Source: Roseimicrobium sp. ORNL1 (GTDB lineage: Bacteria > Verrucomicrobiota > Verrucomicrobiia > Verrucomicrobiales > Verrucomicrobiaceae). From it: a stretch of DNA of 64,000 nt. A program made the translations under genes and the position numbers. Position 1 is the stretch's first letter, and each line of letters starts with the position of its first letter. Shown piece after piece: positions 43,002 to 52,414 of the stretch. The notes under the pieces are model-generated. The model saw only the letters and a list, made by a program, of their open reading frames with translations. It made no database searches and had not been told where the DNA came from. The stretch covers positions 1,984,001 to 2,048,000 of the forward strand of contig NZ_CP049143.1 of NCBI RefSeq assembly GCF_011044495.1. The letters are read 5' to 3'.

Positions 43002-44282
43002 TCAGCCCTTCCCATCCAGTTCGGACTCCACGAGTTTCAGCGTCTCTGCCTCGTTCAGGATGTCCACGTGCCCATGGATGAAGTGTCTCCAGGACTTGGC
43101 AGCCTTCTTCACGCGGAGATCTGTTTCGCTTTCCACGGTGACGACGCCGTCGTTTTCACCCCGGAGGTAGAAGGGACCGCCCTTGATGGAGCCGTAGATG
43201 AGGTGGTGTGTGGTGCCCTTGGGCAGGGGCGTGTTGTACATCTTCACGAGGTAGTCGCTGCCGGGCGCGACATCGATCCAGGAAGGCACGGGCTTTTTCA
43301 GGTGGCGGATGCCGGCCTCGGCGGCCTTGTGTCCTCCCCAGGGTGTGGAGATGCTGACGAACTCAGGAATGAAGTCCACGCCTTCCTCCGCCACCGCTTC
43401 GGTGATGGCGGGACGTGCGACGAGGCCGCCCATGCTGTGGGCCACCACGTAGGCCTTTGGAAAACCGTAACGGTGTTTCAGGGCGCGCAGGCCTTCAGCC
43501 AGCACATTGGAGACGCGGCTCAGGCGCATGCCGCTGGGGTAGTGGTAGAACCAGAGCTGGTACTTGGAGCGGTCGAAGTTCTTGATGAAGTAGTCCCAGT
43601 CCTGGGGGCTGCCGCCGATGCCGTAGACAAACACGACCGGGATGCGCTTTGGATCAAAGGGCTCGGTGAAGTAGATGCCGAGGGTGTTGGTGGTCAGGAA
43701 ATCCAGGGGGCGCCAGAGCCCGCTGCCGCCGGTGTCCGGGGCGAAGCGTGCCTCACGCAAGGAAGCGACATCGCCAAGGGCGACATTCATCTTGCCGCCC
43801 AGTTCGAGATTTTCCTTCGGTCGCTCAATCACCGTGCCCTTGGGCAGACCGTGGGTGCGGGTCAGGGTGACGGGGAGGATCTTCGCCGTGGCGACACCAT
43901 CAGAAAGAGGCCGGGGGGAGACGTCCTTCAAGAAGCCGAGGGGCTCACCGGCGTCGTATTTCTGATTCTTGTTTTCATCCGTGAAGGCACCCACGCGGTA
44001 CACCTGGCCGAGCCTCAAGTGAAAGGCGGCGAGCCCGTCCTCCCGGACTTCCTGAAATCCGGCGGAGTCCTTGCGCTTGTCCCCCTCCATGCGCCAGGCG
44101 AGCGCATAGGTGGGCGCTGGCCCTTTGGGAGGAGGGGTGACTTGAATTGCGATACCGCCCTGAGCTTCAAGACTCTCCACCTGCTGGCGCAGGCCGAGCA
44201 GGGAACAGGAGGGGAGTAGCAATGCCAGGGAGGCAGGGACAGCAAAGGCGAAGGCGGCAGCCAGGCACGGTGGACGTTTCAT
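43002..44282 (-). CDS. Lipoprotein alpha/beta hydrolase (PGAP1/lipase-like)
   Basis: 426 residues from ATG 44282. The signal has a lipobox (LLLPSCSLL), so a lipid anchor at about Cys26 is predicted; the longer frame to 44402 lacks this logic. The N-terminal 160 residues hold a beta domain (RLGQVYRVGAFTDENKNQKYD, an 'uncleaved carboxypeptidase-like' strand pattern). The hydrolase starts at VVFVYGIGGSPQDWDYF. The nucleophile Ser is in VVAHSMGG (about residue 280), followed by SISTPWGGHKAAE, the candidate Asp in ENDGVVTVES and a late His in RHFIHGHVDILN. Natural substrate unknown, possibly an ester or lipid in the periplasm. Confidence 0.82.
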   Translation of the reverse strand: MKRPPCLAAAFAFAVPASLALLLPSCSLLGLRQQVESLEAQGGIAIQVTPPPKGPAPTYALAWRMEGDKRKDSAGFQEVREDGLAAFHLRLGQVYRVGAFTDENKNQKYDAGEPLGFLKDVSPRPLSDGVATAKILPVTLTRTHGLPKGTVIERPKENLELGGKMNVALGDVASLREARFAPDTGGSGLWRPLDFLTTNTLGIYFTEPFDPKRIPVVFVYGIGGSPQDWDYFIKNFDRSKYQLWFYHYPSGMRLSRVSNVLAEGLRALKHRYGFPKAYVVAHSMGGLVARPAITEAVAEEGVDFIPEFVSISTPWGGHKAAEAGIRHLKKPVPSWIDVAPGSDYLVKMYNTPLPKGTTHHLIYGSIKGGPFYLRGENDGVVTVESETDLRVKKAAKSWRHFIHGHVDILNEAETLKLVESELDGKG

Positions 44283-44346
44283 GTGAAAGTGTGTCGGAGA
44301 ATCACTGGCAAGATCTGAACACGGTCCCAGAGGGGAGAGGGCTGGG

Positions 44347-44565
44347 CTAGTGCATGAGGCGGTCGAACCACATGTCGACACGCTGCTGCCGGGCGCGAGC
44401 ACGCATCTTCCGCTTATCCTGACGTTCCTGGTACCGCTCGTTCTTCTCCCTCAGCCTCTTGTTGTAGGAAATGGTGCTTTCGTCATCTTTGGAGGAGCAC
44501 GAGGCGAGCAGGGGCAGGCAGGCGAGGGCGAGCGCTACGCAGAGGAGGGGGCGGAGGGATTTCAT
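44347..44565 (-). CDS. Small lipoprotein with charged helical tail
   Basis: 72 residues from ATG 44565. MKSLRPLLCVALALACLPLL leads to the lipobox LLASCSSKDD. The mature part is almost entirely charged (NKRLREKNERYQERQDKRK). It is a minimal lipoprotein resembling small outer-membrane or entericidin-like proteins in layout only, with no family assignment. The longer open frame to 44709 is not supported. Confidence 0.65.
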   Translation of the reverse strand: MKSLRPLLCVALALACLPLLASCSSKDDESTISYNKRLREKNERYQERQDKRKMRARARQQRVDMWFDRLMH

Positions 44566-44683
44566 GATGGGCGTGGAAAAGAGAAGCACAGGGGCTGCCG
44601 AGCCCGCCAGTGCAAATTCACGAAAATCGCACGGACCGGCCCACGGGTTGGAAGCCTTGGCGCTGCTGCCAGCGTACACTGGA

Positions 44684-45082
44684 ATGATGACCACTGGAAC
44701 CCAAGCCAAGCCGCAGTCCCCGGAGCGCGTCGTCGTCCTCGGGGCGTCACCGAACGAAGAGCGCTATGCCAACAAGGCGATGAAGATGCTGCTGGAGTAT
44801 GGGCACCAGCCGATTCCGGTGAATCCCGGCTTCGAGGAGATCCTTGGCATCAAGTGCTACAAGTCGATCGCGGAGGTGCCCGGGCCGGTGGATACGGTAA
44901 CCCTGTACCTGGGCGAGGCGCGCTCGGAGCCGCTGATTGCGGACATCCTCGCGACGAAGCCGCGGCGCATCATCTTCAACCCCGGCGCGGAGAATGCGCA
45001 CCTCGCGCAGGAAGCGAAGGCCATCGGCATCGAGCCGGTGGAGGCGTGTACGCTGGTGCTGCTGCGGACGGGGCAGTATTGA
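44684..45082 (+). CDS. CoA-binding protein (YccU/CoA_binding_2 family)
   Basis: 132 residues (ATG 44684, next ATG 44687). A Rossmann-like fold: VVVLGASPNEERYANKAMKM, GHQPIPVNPGFEEILGIKCY, PVDTVTLYLGEARSEPLIAD and RRIIFNPGAENAHLAQEAK, ending with the family Cys (EACTLVLL). Members bind CoA; the physiological role is unclear. It is divergent from the small lipoprotein. Confidence 0.9.
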   Translation: MMTTGTQAKPQSPERVVVLGASPNEERYANKAMKMLLEYGHQPIPVNPGFEEILGIKCYKSIAEVPGPVDTVTLYLGEARSEPLIADILATKPRRIIFNPGAENAHLAQEAKAIGIEPVEACTLVLLRTGQY

Positions 45083-45091
45083 CCGACCCGA

Positions 45092-46153
45092 TCACTCCTT
45101 CTCAGGAGGGGGCAGGGTGCGGATGCGCGTGGAGAAGTCCGGCGCGCTATTGGCTTCCTGTGCTCGCGCGTTGATGTGGGCACGCGCACGCAGGCGGGGG
45201 AAGGGCAGGTTGGTATCGATGAACCCGGCCTCGAAGAGGTATCGATCAAAAAGCCCATTGAGCAGGTGGCCGATGTGGAACCCGCCTTCCCTGCCGGCGG
45301 CATTGGCGTAGCGCACGATGTTGATGGTGCAACTGTTGCTCAGGAGATGGTAGAACTCGGGCTTGTTGGCCAGTTCATTGATGCGGTCGATGTAGACCTT
45401 GAACAGCGCCCGGGCCCCTGCTGCAGGAATGCGTATTTTGTAGAGGAAAACATCCTCCTTGCGGAAGTTTGAACGAACCCGCACCAGGTCACGCTCATCG
45501 CCGACCACGTAGATCAACTCATACTTCTTGAACATGGAAGCGATGGGGTCATAGCTTTCATGTTCCTCTGGCCGGGTCTCGATGGAGATGCAGACCGGTG
45601 GCGAGTTGTCGAAGTTAAAGGTCAGAAAGGTGTGTCCCACCGGGCCCTCCACCCAGTAGGAAATGAAGAGGTCGACTGAGGTCAGGTGCGAGAGAAAGAC
45701 TTCGCGCTCTTCATACTTCACGGTGAAATCCTCCAGGCTCTTGTAGTCGAAGTTGCGGAAGCCGGTGAAGCGCACGGAGTCGCCATTGACGATCACACGA
45801 GGCACCACGGCGACATCGGTTCTCCAGATGCGGTCATTGGAAGGGCGGATGGAGATGAACCAGGCCAGCACTCCCAGGAAGAGCACTGCCAGCACCGCGC
45901 GTGACTTGAAGGTGCGGCGTATCCACAGGGCCCAGATGCCAAAGGCCAGGTACGCCAGCGCCAGAGACGCCCGCGCCCAATTCCACGGCACGGTCGTGTA
46001 GTACAGGGCAAGGGTGGGCCACAAAATATACAGAAGGCCGATGAAGAAGGCCACGGTCGTGTACGCCCAGCGGAAGGGCTTGCTGAGCCACGAGGTGGAG
46101 CGGCTTTTGGTGGCGGGAGTGGCGGCAGGTGGGGTCTCTTGCACAGTAGACAT
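45092..46153 (-). CDS. DUF4105 membrane protein
   Basis: 353 residues from ATG 46153 (MSTVQETPPA); a GTG at 46222 would add 23 residues. Three helices lie in about 28-115 (YTTVAFFIGLLYILWPTLAL, RASLALAYLAFGIWALWI, AVLAVLFLGVLAWFISI). The DUF4105 domain follows: FTVKYEEREVFLSHLTSVDLF, VGHTFLTFNFDNSPPVCISIE, YELIYVVGDERDLVRVRSNF and YHLLSNSCTINIVRYAN. The conserved Cys in NSCT and a His in GHTFL suggest a cysteine-hydrolase-like, papain-fold arrangement on the outer face (inference). Confidence 0.8.
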   Translation of the reverse strand: MSTVQETPPAATPATKSRSTSWLSKPFRWAYTTVAFFIGLLYILWPTLALYYTTVPWNWARASLALAYLAFGIWALWIRRTFKSRAVLAVLFLGVLAWFISIRPSNDRIWRTDVAVVPRVIVNGDSVRFTGFRNFDYKSLEDFTVKYEEREVFLSHLTSVDLFISYWVEGPVGHTFLTFNFDNSPPVCISIETRPEEHESYDPIASMFKKYELIYVVGDERDLVRVRSNFRKEDVFLYKIRIPAAGARALFKVYIDRINELANKPEFYHLLSNSCTINIVRYANAAGREGGFHIGHLLNGLFDRYLFEAGFIDTNLPFPRLRARAHINARAQEANSAPDFSTRIRTLPPPEKE

Positions 46154-46417
46154 CGTCGGAGGGCCCTTGAAGTTTTGCTCAGATGGCTTCGGAGCTGCGC
46201 GTGGGCTCACCAGCTGTCCCACCGCTGCAAGATACCTCAGAGTTTCTCAGGCGAGCCAACTTTTTTTACGAAGCACAGACGGAAATGCGCCAGCAGTGCG
46301 TGCTGGCGGCAATGAACGCAGCTTGAGTGTGCTTTATGAACCGGGAGCGCAACTACCCTGGGTTTAGCGCGTCACGCCCCCAAGTGCTTGTTTCATGCGA
46401 AAGCAGTCTGACTCTCA

Positions 46418-47851
46418 TTAGAGATCGAGGAAGGGACTATCAGGGACTTTGACGGGTGGCTTCTCAGGGGCTGACGCGAGCCAACTGAAAATCCTCGAAG
46501 ATCCTGCGGAAGGAGAGAGCAGCACGCGAGGCTTGTCATAGTTCAGCATCACCTGCTCCAAAGTGGCCGCCTCGACGTTGAGTTGGACAAAGCTCATGCG
46601 ATCGCTATTGGTGAGTTTCAACCTCACAACGTAATTTTGGGGTGTCCAAATCGCCAGCAACCAGAGGGGATCTTTCGTGAACTCGTAGATAGAGGGTTCG
46701 CCGAATTTTTGCACCAGCCATCGAGCCAGCAGGTCGGTTTCTTTTTTGGCGAGGGGTTGCCTGTTAAAATAAGAAAACCTGTAAACTTTGTTCCGGCTCA
46801 AACTCAACTGGCGTGAACTGAGGGTAAAGCTGGATGCGAACGGTTCTTCCACCGTTGGCACACTCAGAATATCAGGGTGGGGTTTGCGCGAAAGATAAGG
46901 GCGTCTCGCGCAAATCTCCGCAATATCGTCCCCGAGGACGTCCTGTGTGGCATGCATCGGCAATACACGGGTGAAGATTTCCTGATCCTCGGCGGGCGAG
47001 GCCTTCACAGGGATTCCCCAAAGGTGGGTCAGAGGATAGATGGGAGGCGGCGTGGGAACGCTGAGGTCAAGAAACGTGATGTCGCCCGTGTTCGGCTCGC
47101 CTGGGAGAACAGACTCGTTCAAGTAAGTGACGGCACCAATCAATTCCCCAGACCGCTTGTGAAAGACCGGGTATCCTGTCTGAATATCTTTAAACCCCTC
47201 AGTGGGGATGACGATTCTCGCTCCACCTTTGTGGGGCTCGTTAGGAAGCAACTCAGGCAGATTGAATGTCCCAGGCTCGAAAGTCACCCTACGATGCCCG
47301 GCTTGAGTGACGATGACGAGTTCGTCTCCCTCGCGCAGAAGGGGCAGACCCGCGAATTGTTTTGAGCCTGCGCCAGTAGTGGCCGGGCCGTCGGGCAACT
47401 CCCAAACCCACAGATTCTTACCCCATTCTCCCTTGGAGTGCTTTAGCAGCCTGCCCGGTTTCAATGGCTTCTCGTTGAATCTTGGTACCTGGATCCGGTC
47501 CTCGTATGCTACTGCCACAAGCGCTGACATTTTTGGGAATCTGACACAGAAGGCATGCCACACGTCTCCATTGGACCGATGGGTGATGAGAGGTAGCTTG
47601 GCTGGAATGGGAAGCGGACCTTTGCCGGAGCGAGTCTCAAACTGCTCGGCTGCTCGAATCTTTGTGAGCCGGATGTCTTCTGTCTGCGGTGCAGGCTCAC
47701 TGGTGGCTGCTTGGGCTTGAAGCGATGACAGATTGCCGCACAGGGCGAGGCCAAGCAAAGAAAGCATGGCACAGGCAGGCTTGAACACAGCCCTCGCTTG
47801 AGAAACGAATAGAGGAAGCATGGCGCAAAGCGATCGAATAAACGACGACAT
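46418..47851 (-). CDS. Hypothetical secreted protein
   Basis: 477 residues from ATG 47851; the frame continues upstream only from a TTG at 47926. A long signal or anchor region ends near CGNLSSLQAQA. The central part has beta-rich segments resembling a serine-protease-like barrel (LVAVAYEDRIQVPRFN, GLPLLREGDELVIVTQAGHRRV, YPVFHKRSGELIGAVTYLNES), but no catalytic triad is visible. The later part is unassigned. It may be a degenerate protease domain; confidence in that is low. Confidence 0.5.
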   Translation of the reverse strand: MSSFIRSLCAMLPLFVSQARAVFKPACAMLSLLGLALCGNLSSLQAQAATSEPAPQTEDIRLTKIRAAEQFETRSGKGPLPIPAKLPLITHRSNGDVWHAFCVRFPKMSALVAVAYEDRIQVPRFNEKPLKPGRLLKHSKGEWGKNLWVWELPDGPATTGAGSKQFAGLPLLREGDELVIVTQAGHRRVTFEPGTFNLPELLPNEPHKGGARIVIPTEGFKDIQTGYPVFHKRSGELIGAVTYLNESVLPGEPNTGDITFLDLSVPTPPPIYPLTHLWGIPVKASPAEDQEIFTRVLPMHATQDVLGDDIAEICARRPYLSRKPHPDILSVPTVEEPFASSFTLSSRQLSLSRNKVYRFSYFNRQPLAKKETDLLARWLVQKFGEPSIYEFTKDPLWLLAIWTPQNYVVRLKLTNSDRMSFVQLNVEAATLEQVMLNYDKPRVLLSPSAGSSRIFSWLASAPEKPPVKVPDSPFLDL

Positions 47852-47957
47852 CCAATCAGTTCGCCGATTTTTGGGCAATCTCAGATTGCTCGAAAATTCC
47901 GGAGAATGACAGATTGAGCTTTGCAACGATGCCTGCGCAACGCAGGGAGAGGCGGGG

Positions 47958-49454
47958 TTACGCCTCCAGCGCCTGCTTCATGCGCTCGAGGATGATCTCG
48001 GTGGGTTCGAGGCCCACGGAAACGCGGAGCAGGGTGCGGTCCACGCCACAGCGGGCAGCCCAGTCGAGCTCGTCGTAGTGGGCGAGCAGGGTGTAGGGGC
48101 ACACGAGGGTGAAGTTCGTGCCGAGGCTGGGCCCCTTGCTGAACTGCATGGCGTCATACACGCGCTGGGCGCTGTCGCGGTCCTTTAGGACAAAGGAGAG
48201 GAGGCAGCCGTGGCCGCCATCCACCTTCTGCAGGTGATCATACAAACCACTATCATCTGCGATGGAGTGATACACCTTCTCCACGGCGGGATGCTCGGCG
48301 AGGAATTCGTAGAGGGCCACGCTGTTCTTGCTGACGGTCCTCATGCGCTCCACGTAGTCGCGGGAGTTCTGCTCGAGGGCGATGGCATCACCGCGCCAGA
48401 GTTCGTGGTCGGCATGCTCGCGCAGGAAGGCGGCGAATTCCTCGTGCCAGGGGGATTCGCTGTTGATGATGACGCTGCCCGCAAGGACATCGCCCACGCC
48501 GGAGAAGGACTTGGTGAGGCTGGTGGTGACGACGTCCGCGATGAGGAAGGCATCCACGTTCACATTCGCGCCGACGGTGTCATCCACGATGATGGGAACG
48601 TCCTTCTCTTCGAGGAAGAGCATCTCGGTGACCTTGCGCAGATCCACGCACTTCAGCAGGGGATTGCTGGGCAGCTCGGCGAAGATGCCGGCGAGTGGTT
48701 CACTCTTGATGATGGTGCGCAGCTTCTCGTAGTCGCCATCGTCTGCGAATGGCAGGAAATGCGCGCCGGCGCCGAAACGCTCCTGCAGCTTCAGCACATC
48801 CACATAGGGGAAGTCGAGCTGCACGGTCTTGCGATTCGGCAGGATGCTGGAGAGCATGCGGTGCACGGCGTAGTTCGCCGCCATGCCGGAGGGGAAGAGG
48901 AAGATGTCCTCCTTACTTTGGCCGGTGATGTCTGCGAGGCGCTGCTTGATGCGCTCGGTGGCGATGTGGCCTTCCTTCTCCGTATACTCGTGATGCTCCG
49001 TGCCGAGGGCGGCTTCGCTCTGGCGGATGCTGAGGACTTCACCGCAGAAGCGCCAGAAGAGGCGGGCGGTCTTGTAAGAGGTCTCGGGGAAGAGAGTGAC
49101 GCCGAACGATTCTTCGCCGAACTCGGCAACGCGTGCGGGACCGGCGTTGTGTTTCTCAATGAACTCGGCGCAGCGCTCGGCATGGACGCGGCGGGGGAAG
49201 ACCAAGGCGCGCTCGCCGGGCTTGGCGTGCTCCTTTTCCGCAGCTTCAAAGACGGCGGCGATGGCGGGCGGCACGAAGAAGCGGGGGTAGCCGCTCTTGA
49301 ACTTCTCCACCACGCGCTGGTCGCCTTCTTCATAATCGATGACATGCTCCCAGAGCGGCAGGCACACCGAGATGCCGTACGGTGTGGGAGGTACAGCAGA
49401 GCCGAGGTCTTCAGGCTTGCAGAGGGGGTCGGTCAGGAGGTTTCGCGTGCTCAC
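47958..49454 (-). CDS. PLP-dependent Cys/Met-metabolism enzyme with N-terminal extension (cystathionine gamma-synthase-like)
   Basis: 498 residues, GTG start at 49454. The first 120 residues form an extra domain beginning PPTPYGISVCLPLWEHVIDYEEGD, as in fungal-type long cystathionine gamma-synthases. The PLP domain has IFLFPSGMAANYAVHRML, ELPSNPLLKCVDL, IIVDDTVGANVNVDAFLIADV and the Schiff-base Lys in TSLTKSFSGVGDVLAGSV (about residue 312). The C-terminal domain ends LLRVSVGLEPTEIILERM. It likely acts in transsulfuration or methionine synthesis; which direction cannot be told. A second PLP paralog lies 3 kb away (52415-53596). Confidence 0.87.
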   Translation of the reverse strand: MSTRNLLTDPLCKPEDLGSAVPPTPYGISVCLPLWEHVIDYEEGDQRVVEKFKSGYPRFFVPPAIAAVFEAAEKEHAKPGERALVFPRRVHAERCAEFIEKHNAGPARVAEFGEESFGVTLFPETSYKTARLFWRFCGEVLSIRQSEAALGTEHHEYTEKEGHIATERIKQRLADITGQSKEDIFLFPSGMAANYAVHRMLSSILPNRKTVQLDFPYVDVLKLQERFGAGAHFLPFADDGDYEKLRTIIKSEPLAGIFAELPSNPLLKCVDLRKVTEMLFLEEKDVPIIVDDTVGANVNVDAFLIADVVTTSLTKSFSGVGDVLAGSVIINSESPWHEEFAAFLREHADHELWRGDAIALEQNSRDYVERMRTVSKNSVALYEFLAEHPAVEKVYHSIADDSGLYDHLQKVDGGHGCLLSFVLKDRDSAQRVYDAMQFSKGPSLGTNFTLVCPYTLLAHYDELDWAARCGVDRTLLRVSVGLEPTEIILERMKQALEA

Positions 49455-49523
49455 GGGACGGGGTTAGTAGCGCGGGAGCTCCCGGGACTCAAGGAAAGCA
49501 TGGAAATAGGTGGGGCAATGGGG

Positions 49524-49550
49524 CTGTGTAGTTGTGCGGTGGCTACACAG
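49524..49550. repeat. Short inverted repeat upstream of the long PLP enzyme
   Basis: CTGTGTAG (49524-49531) and CTACACAG (49543-49550) are perfect reverse complements with an 11-base loop, about 70 bases upstream of the GTG at 49454. Either an operator or a leader hairpin is possible. No SAM or other known riboswitch was recognised. Confidence 0.35.
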
Positions 49551-49654
49551 GGGAGGTGGGTGTGGTGGGCTGCATTGGATTCAACACAGAGCACAGAGGA
49601 ACTTCGGAGACTGAGTCTGCGAATACAGGGACGGGAGATTTGTAGCGCCCCAAT

Positions 49655-49685
49655 TTTTTGCTGCTTCGCTGCTTTGCGTTTCACC
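49655..49685 (-). repeat. CGCAAAGCAGC-type repeat, single copy
   Basis: TTTGCTGCTTCGCTGCTTTG is the inner 20 bases, continuing into CGTTTCACC. It matches the copy at 32321-32350 in inverse orientation and lies just before the end of the PEP-CTERM gene. Confidence 0.75.
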
Positions 49686-49702
49686 TGAGCCGGTGAAGGA
49701 GG

Positions 49703-52294
49703 CTACTGCCTTCTGCGGCGGAAAAGCATTCCCAACACTCCAAGCACAAACAGCAGCGCCTTTCCGGGTTCCGGGACGATGCTGACGGTCAGTGAGCCGG
49801 AACCGGAGAAGTTGCTCACCTGCCAGAAGTAGCCGGCGGAGAGCTCGGGGAGATCGAGATTGCCTTCGTTGCCGTCGGCATTGTTGCCGGTGCGGAGGTT
49901 GGTGCCGGTACTGAAACCGGTGGCGTCCAGGGAACCGGCCCAGTCGATGAGGGTCCAGCTTTGCCCGAAGGCTGGCGCGAAGGGATTCGCGCTGTCGAAG
50001 GTGACCACGATGTTGCTGTTTCCATCCAGTGTGAGGGAGCCGCCGATGTTGATCCGGTCAGCGGAAGCAGGATTCAGGATCTTCAACTCTGCCACTGTGG
50101 CGGGTGCGGTGGGATTGAAGACCAGATTCCCCGTGACGGTGAGGGTGCCGATGCCGTCGCCGGCGGTGTTGATGTTGGCGGGATCGGAGGTGGTGCCGGG
50201 CTTGAGCACCTTGCCCGCGCCGATGTTCAGGCTGCCCTGGATGGTGCCGCTGCCGCTGATGACGCCGGTGCCCGCGGAGGCATAGGAGTAGCCGCCGGAA
50301 ATGGCGCTGACATTGAGCGTGGCTCCGGAGTCTACCTGGATCCACGGGCTGGAATCGATGCGGCCGGTGGCATTGAGGGCGAGCGTTCCTTGGCTGACGG
50401 TGGTCTTTCCAGTGTAAGCGGTGACGCTATTGAATTGCAGCGTGCCAGCGCCTGTCTTCACGAGATTGGCCGAGCCGATGACGCCGATGGCACTGTTCAC
50501 CGTGGTGGTGCCGCCCGTGATATTCCATGTGCGGGTGCCGGTGCCCATGTCGATGCGCGTGACGGAGGTAGCCACGGGGGTGCCAGTATTTGCGGCGAAG
50601 GTGTTGGTGCCGGAGGCGATGACATCTCCATTGAGGAGGATCTGACTACCCAAGGCATTCAATCCTGTGCCAGGATTGAGGGTGAGCGTCTGGCCATCGA
50701 GGAGGAGGCCGCCACTTCCCACATTCAAGGCACCAATCACCGACGTGCTGTTGCCACCGATTTGAAGTACGGCGTTGCCATTGCTGGCATTTACGAAGCC
50801 ACTGAAGTCGACTTTGTTCGCGATGGTGGTGCCACCGGAGTTGACGGTCCATGCCCAACCCTGGCTGCCGTTGCTGGTGCCGCCAGAGACGGCCAGCGTG
50901 TCCTGGATGGTGACAGTGCCCCCCTGGGTGGTCATTTCACCGCCGGTCTTCGTCAGGTTGAGGAGAGTTTCGTTGCGGTTGTTGAAGACCAACGTGCCGC
51001 TGGAGATGGTGATGCTGGAGGTATCGGCAATCTGATCGTTGTTGGAGGCGCCCCACGACAGGGTCCCGCCATTGACGAGGACATTTCCCGCAATCGCATT
51101 GATGCCGACTGTCTTGGTCATGGAGAGGGTGCCGCCGGAGACGGTGGTGAGACCGGTGTACGTGTTGGCAGCGGTGCCACTCAGCGTCAAGGTCCCGGCG
51201 CCGGTCTTGGTGAGAGCGCCGTTCACGATCACGATGGCGCTGCCGATGGTGGTAGTGCCGCCGGTGATGTCGAAGGTGCGAGTGCCGCCACCCAGATCGA
51301 TCTCGTGGACGGCGCCTGCCACGGCAGCGGCGTCCATGCGGAAGACATTGGTCCCGGAGGCAGTGACGTTGCCATTCAGCAGGATGCGATTGCCCTTGGG
51401 TCCGGCATTCATCTGGATGGTCTGACCGTCCATGAGGAGACCGCCTGCGCCCACGGTGAGCTGGGCTGCCAGCGTGGCGGCATTGCCGCCAAGGAGGATG
51501 GACTCATTGTTCGTGCCGGAATAGGCGCTGCCACGAATGTCCACCGTCTGGGCGGACACCTGTGCTCCTGTATTCACCGTGAATCCCGCGCCGGTGCCAG
51601 AGCTGGCGATACGCAAGGTCCCTGTGATGGTGAGATTGGCATTGGTTCCGGAGATGCTGCCTCCTGCGGCGGCAGTGGTCTGGGTGAAGTTGGCAATCGT
51701 ATCTGTAAAGCCACCAAAGTTTACTCCGCCTCCATTCACTTCGACGTTTGACGTGTCGGCGATCCGATTGTTGGCGGCAATGGTAAGTGAACCTCCATTG
51801 ACAGTGATGGTGCCAGTCAGAGTGTTTGCGGTTCCGCCTCCAAGGGTGAGTGTCCCGGTGCCTTCCTTGGTGAACCCATTGGTTCCTGCAAGACTGGCAG
51901 TCAAAGTGGCGCCCGCTGTCCCGGCGACGGTGATGTTGGAACCGGTCGCGAGCGTGAGCGTATTGCCTCCTCCGGCGATGGTGTATCCCGTGGTCTGGAA
52001 CGTAAGGTCCTCCACGGTGATGGCTTCGCCCAAGGTCACGGTATAAGGCCCGGCGCCGCCCTGGCCGAAGATGGCGCTGTCTGGCGTGGCATTATTCCAG
52101 GGCTGGTAGGCCGGAGAGGGAAGCGCTGCCGGATTGAACCACCTGTCTGTGGCTGTTGTGTTCCACGTACCGCCTCCGTCCTGCAGGCCAGCCGTGACGG
52201 TGTCACCGTCCCAAGTGAGGACCTCGGCACGGAGCGATGCCGTGGTCAGTGTGAGTACCACGTATGGCAGAATCAGGATGGAACAATGTCTCAC
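49703..52294 (-). CDS. Beta-strand-repeat surface protein with PEP-CTERM sorting signal
   Basis: 863 residues from GTG 52294, which gives a clean signal (RHCSILILPYVVLTLTTASL); a TTG at 52357 would give 884. The body is built of autotransporter-associated beta-strand (PATR-type) repeats with the GAGTLTL...YTG.TTVSGGTL pattern, for example KTGAGTLTLSGTAANTYTGL and VKTGAGTLQFNSVTAYTGKT. Between them lie 'GG.TTTIGSA' units. Near the end is a non-repeat strand block (FAPAFGQSWTLIDWAG). The C-terminus is VPEPGKALLFVLGVLGML then RRRRQ, the canonical PEP-CTERM tripartite signal. It is presumably an exported, surface- or matrix-associated protein needing an exosortase encoded elsewhere. Confidence 0.88.
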   Translation of the reverse strand: MRHCSILILPYVVLTLTTASLRAEVLTWDGDTVTAGLQDGGGTWNTTATDRWFNPAALPSPAYQPWNNATPDSAIFGQGGAGPYTVTLGEAITVEDLTFQTTGYTIAGGGNTLTLATGSNITVAGTAGATLTASLAGTNGFTKEGTGTLTLGGGTANTLTGTITVNGGSLTIAANNRIADTSNVEVNGGGVNFGGFTDTIANFTQTTAAAGGSISGTNANLTITGTLRIASSGTGAGFTVNTGAQVSAQTVDIRGSAYSGTNNESILLGGNAATLAAQLTVGAGGLLMDGQTIQMNAGPKGNRILLNGNVTASGTNVFRMDAAAVAGAVHEIDLGGGTRTFDITGGTTTIGSAIVIVNGALTKTGAGTLTLSGTAANTYTGLTTVSGGTLSMTKTVGINAIAGNVLVNGGTLSWGASNNDQIADTSSITISSGTLVFNNRNETLLNLTKTGGEMTTQGGTVTIQDTLAVSGGTSNGSQGWAWTVNSGGTTIANKVDFSGFVNASNGNAVLQIGGNSTSVIGALNVGSGGLLLDGQTLTLNPGTGLNALGSQILLNGDVIASGTNTFAANTGTPVATSVTRIDMGTGTRTWNITGGTTTVNSAIGVIGSANLVKTGAGTLQFNSVTAYTGKTTVSQGTLALNATGRIDSSPWIQVDSGATLNVSAISGGYSYASAGTGVISGSGTIQGSLNIGAGKVLKPGTTSDPANINTAGDGIGTLTVTGNLVFNPTAPATVAELKILNPASADRINIGGSLTLDGNSNIVVTFDSANPFAPAFGQSWTLIDWAGSLDATGFSTGTNLRTGNNADGNEGNLDLPELSAGYFWQVSNFSGSGSLTVSIVPEPGKALLFVLGVLGMLFRRRRQ

Positions 52295-52414
52295 TAGGAA
52301 GGAATGCGGTGCGAAGGAGCGAAAATGATGAACAGGCCCTTCTCTGATTCGTTTCAAAGAAGGCTGAGTCTTGCATCTATTTCTTGTCGCAGGGCGTGCG
52401 ATTCAGCACTGCAA

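Noticed and set aside
49455-49702. Possible SAM riboswitch before the long PLP enzyme
   Set aside because: Only a simple 8-bp hairpin is present. None of the conserved SAM-I or SAM-II core elements can be recognised.
49961-51751. 596-codon open frame antisense to the PEP-CTERM beta-repeat gene
   Set aside because: Its sequence is a repetitive mirror of the repeats on the other strand, with no signal, domain or start context. The minus-strand gene explains the region completely.
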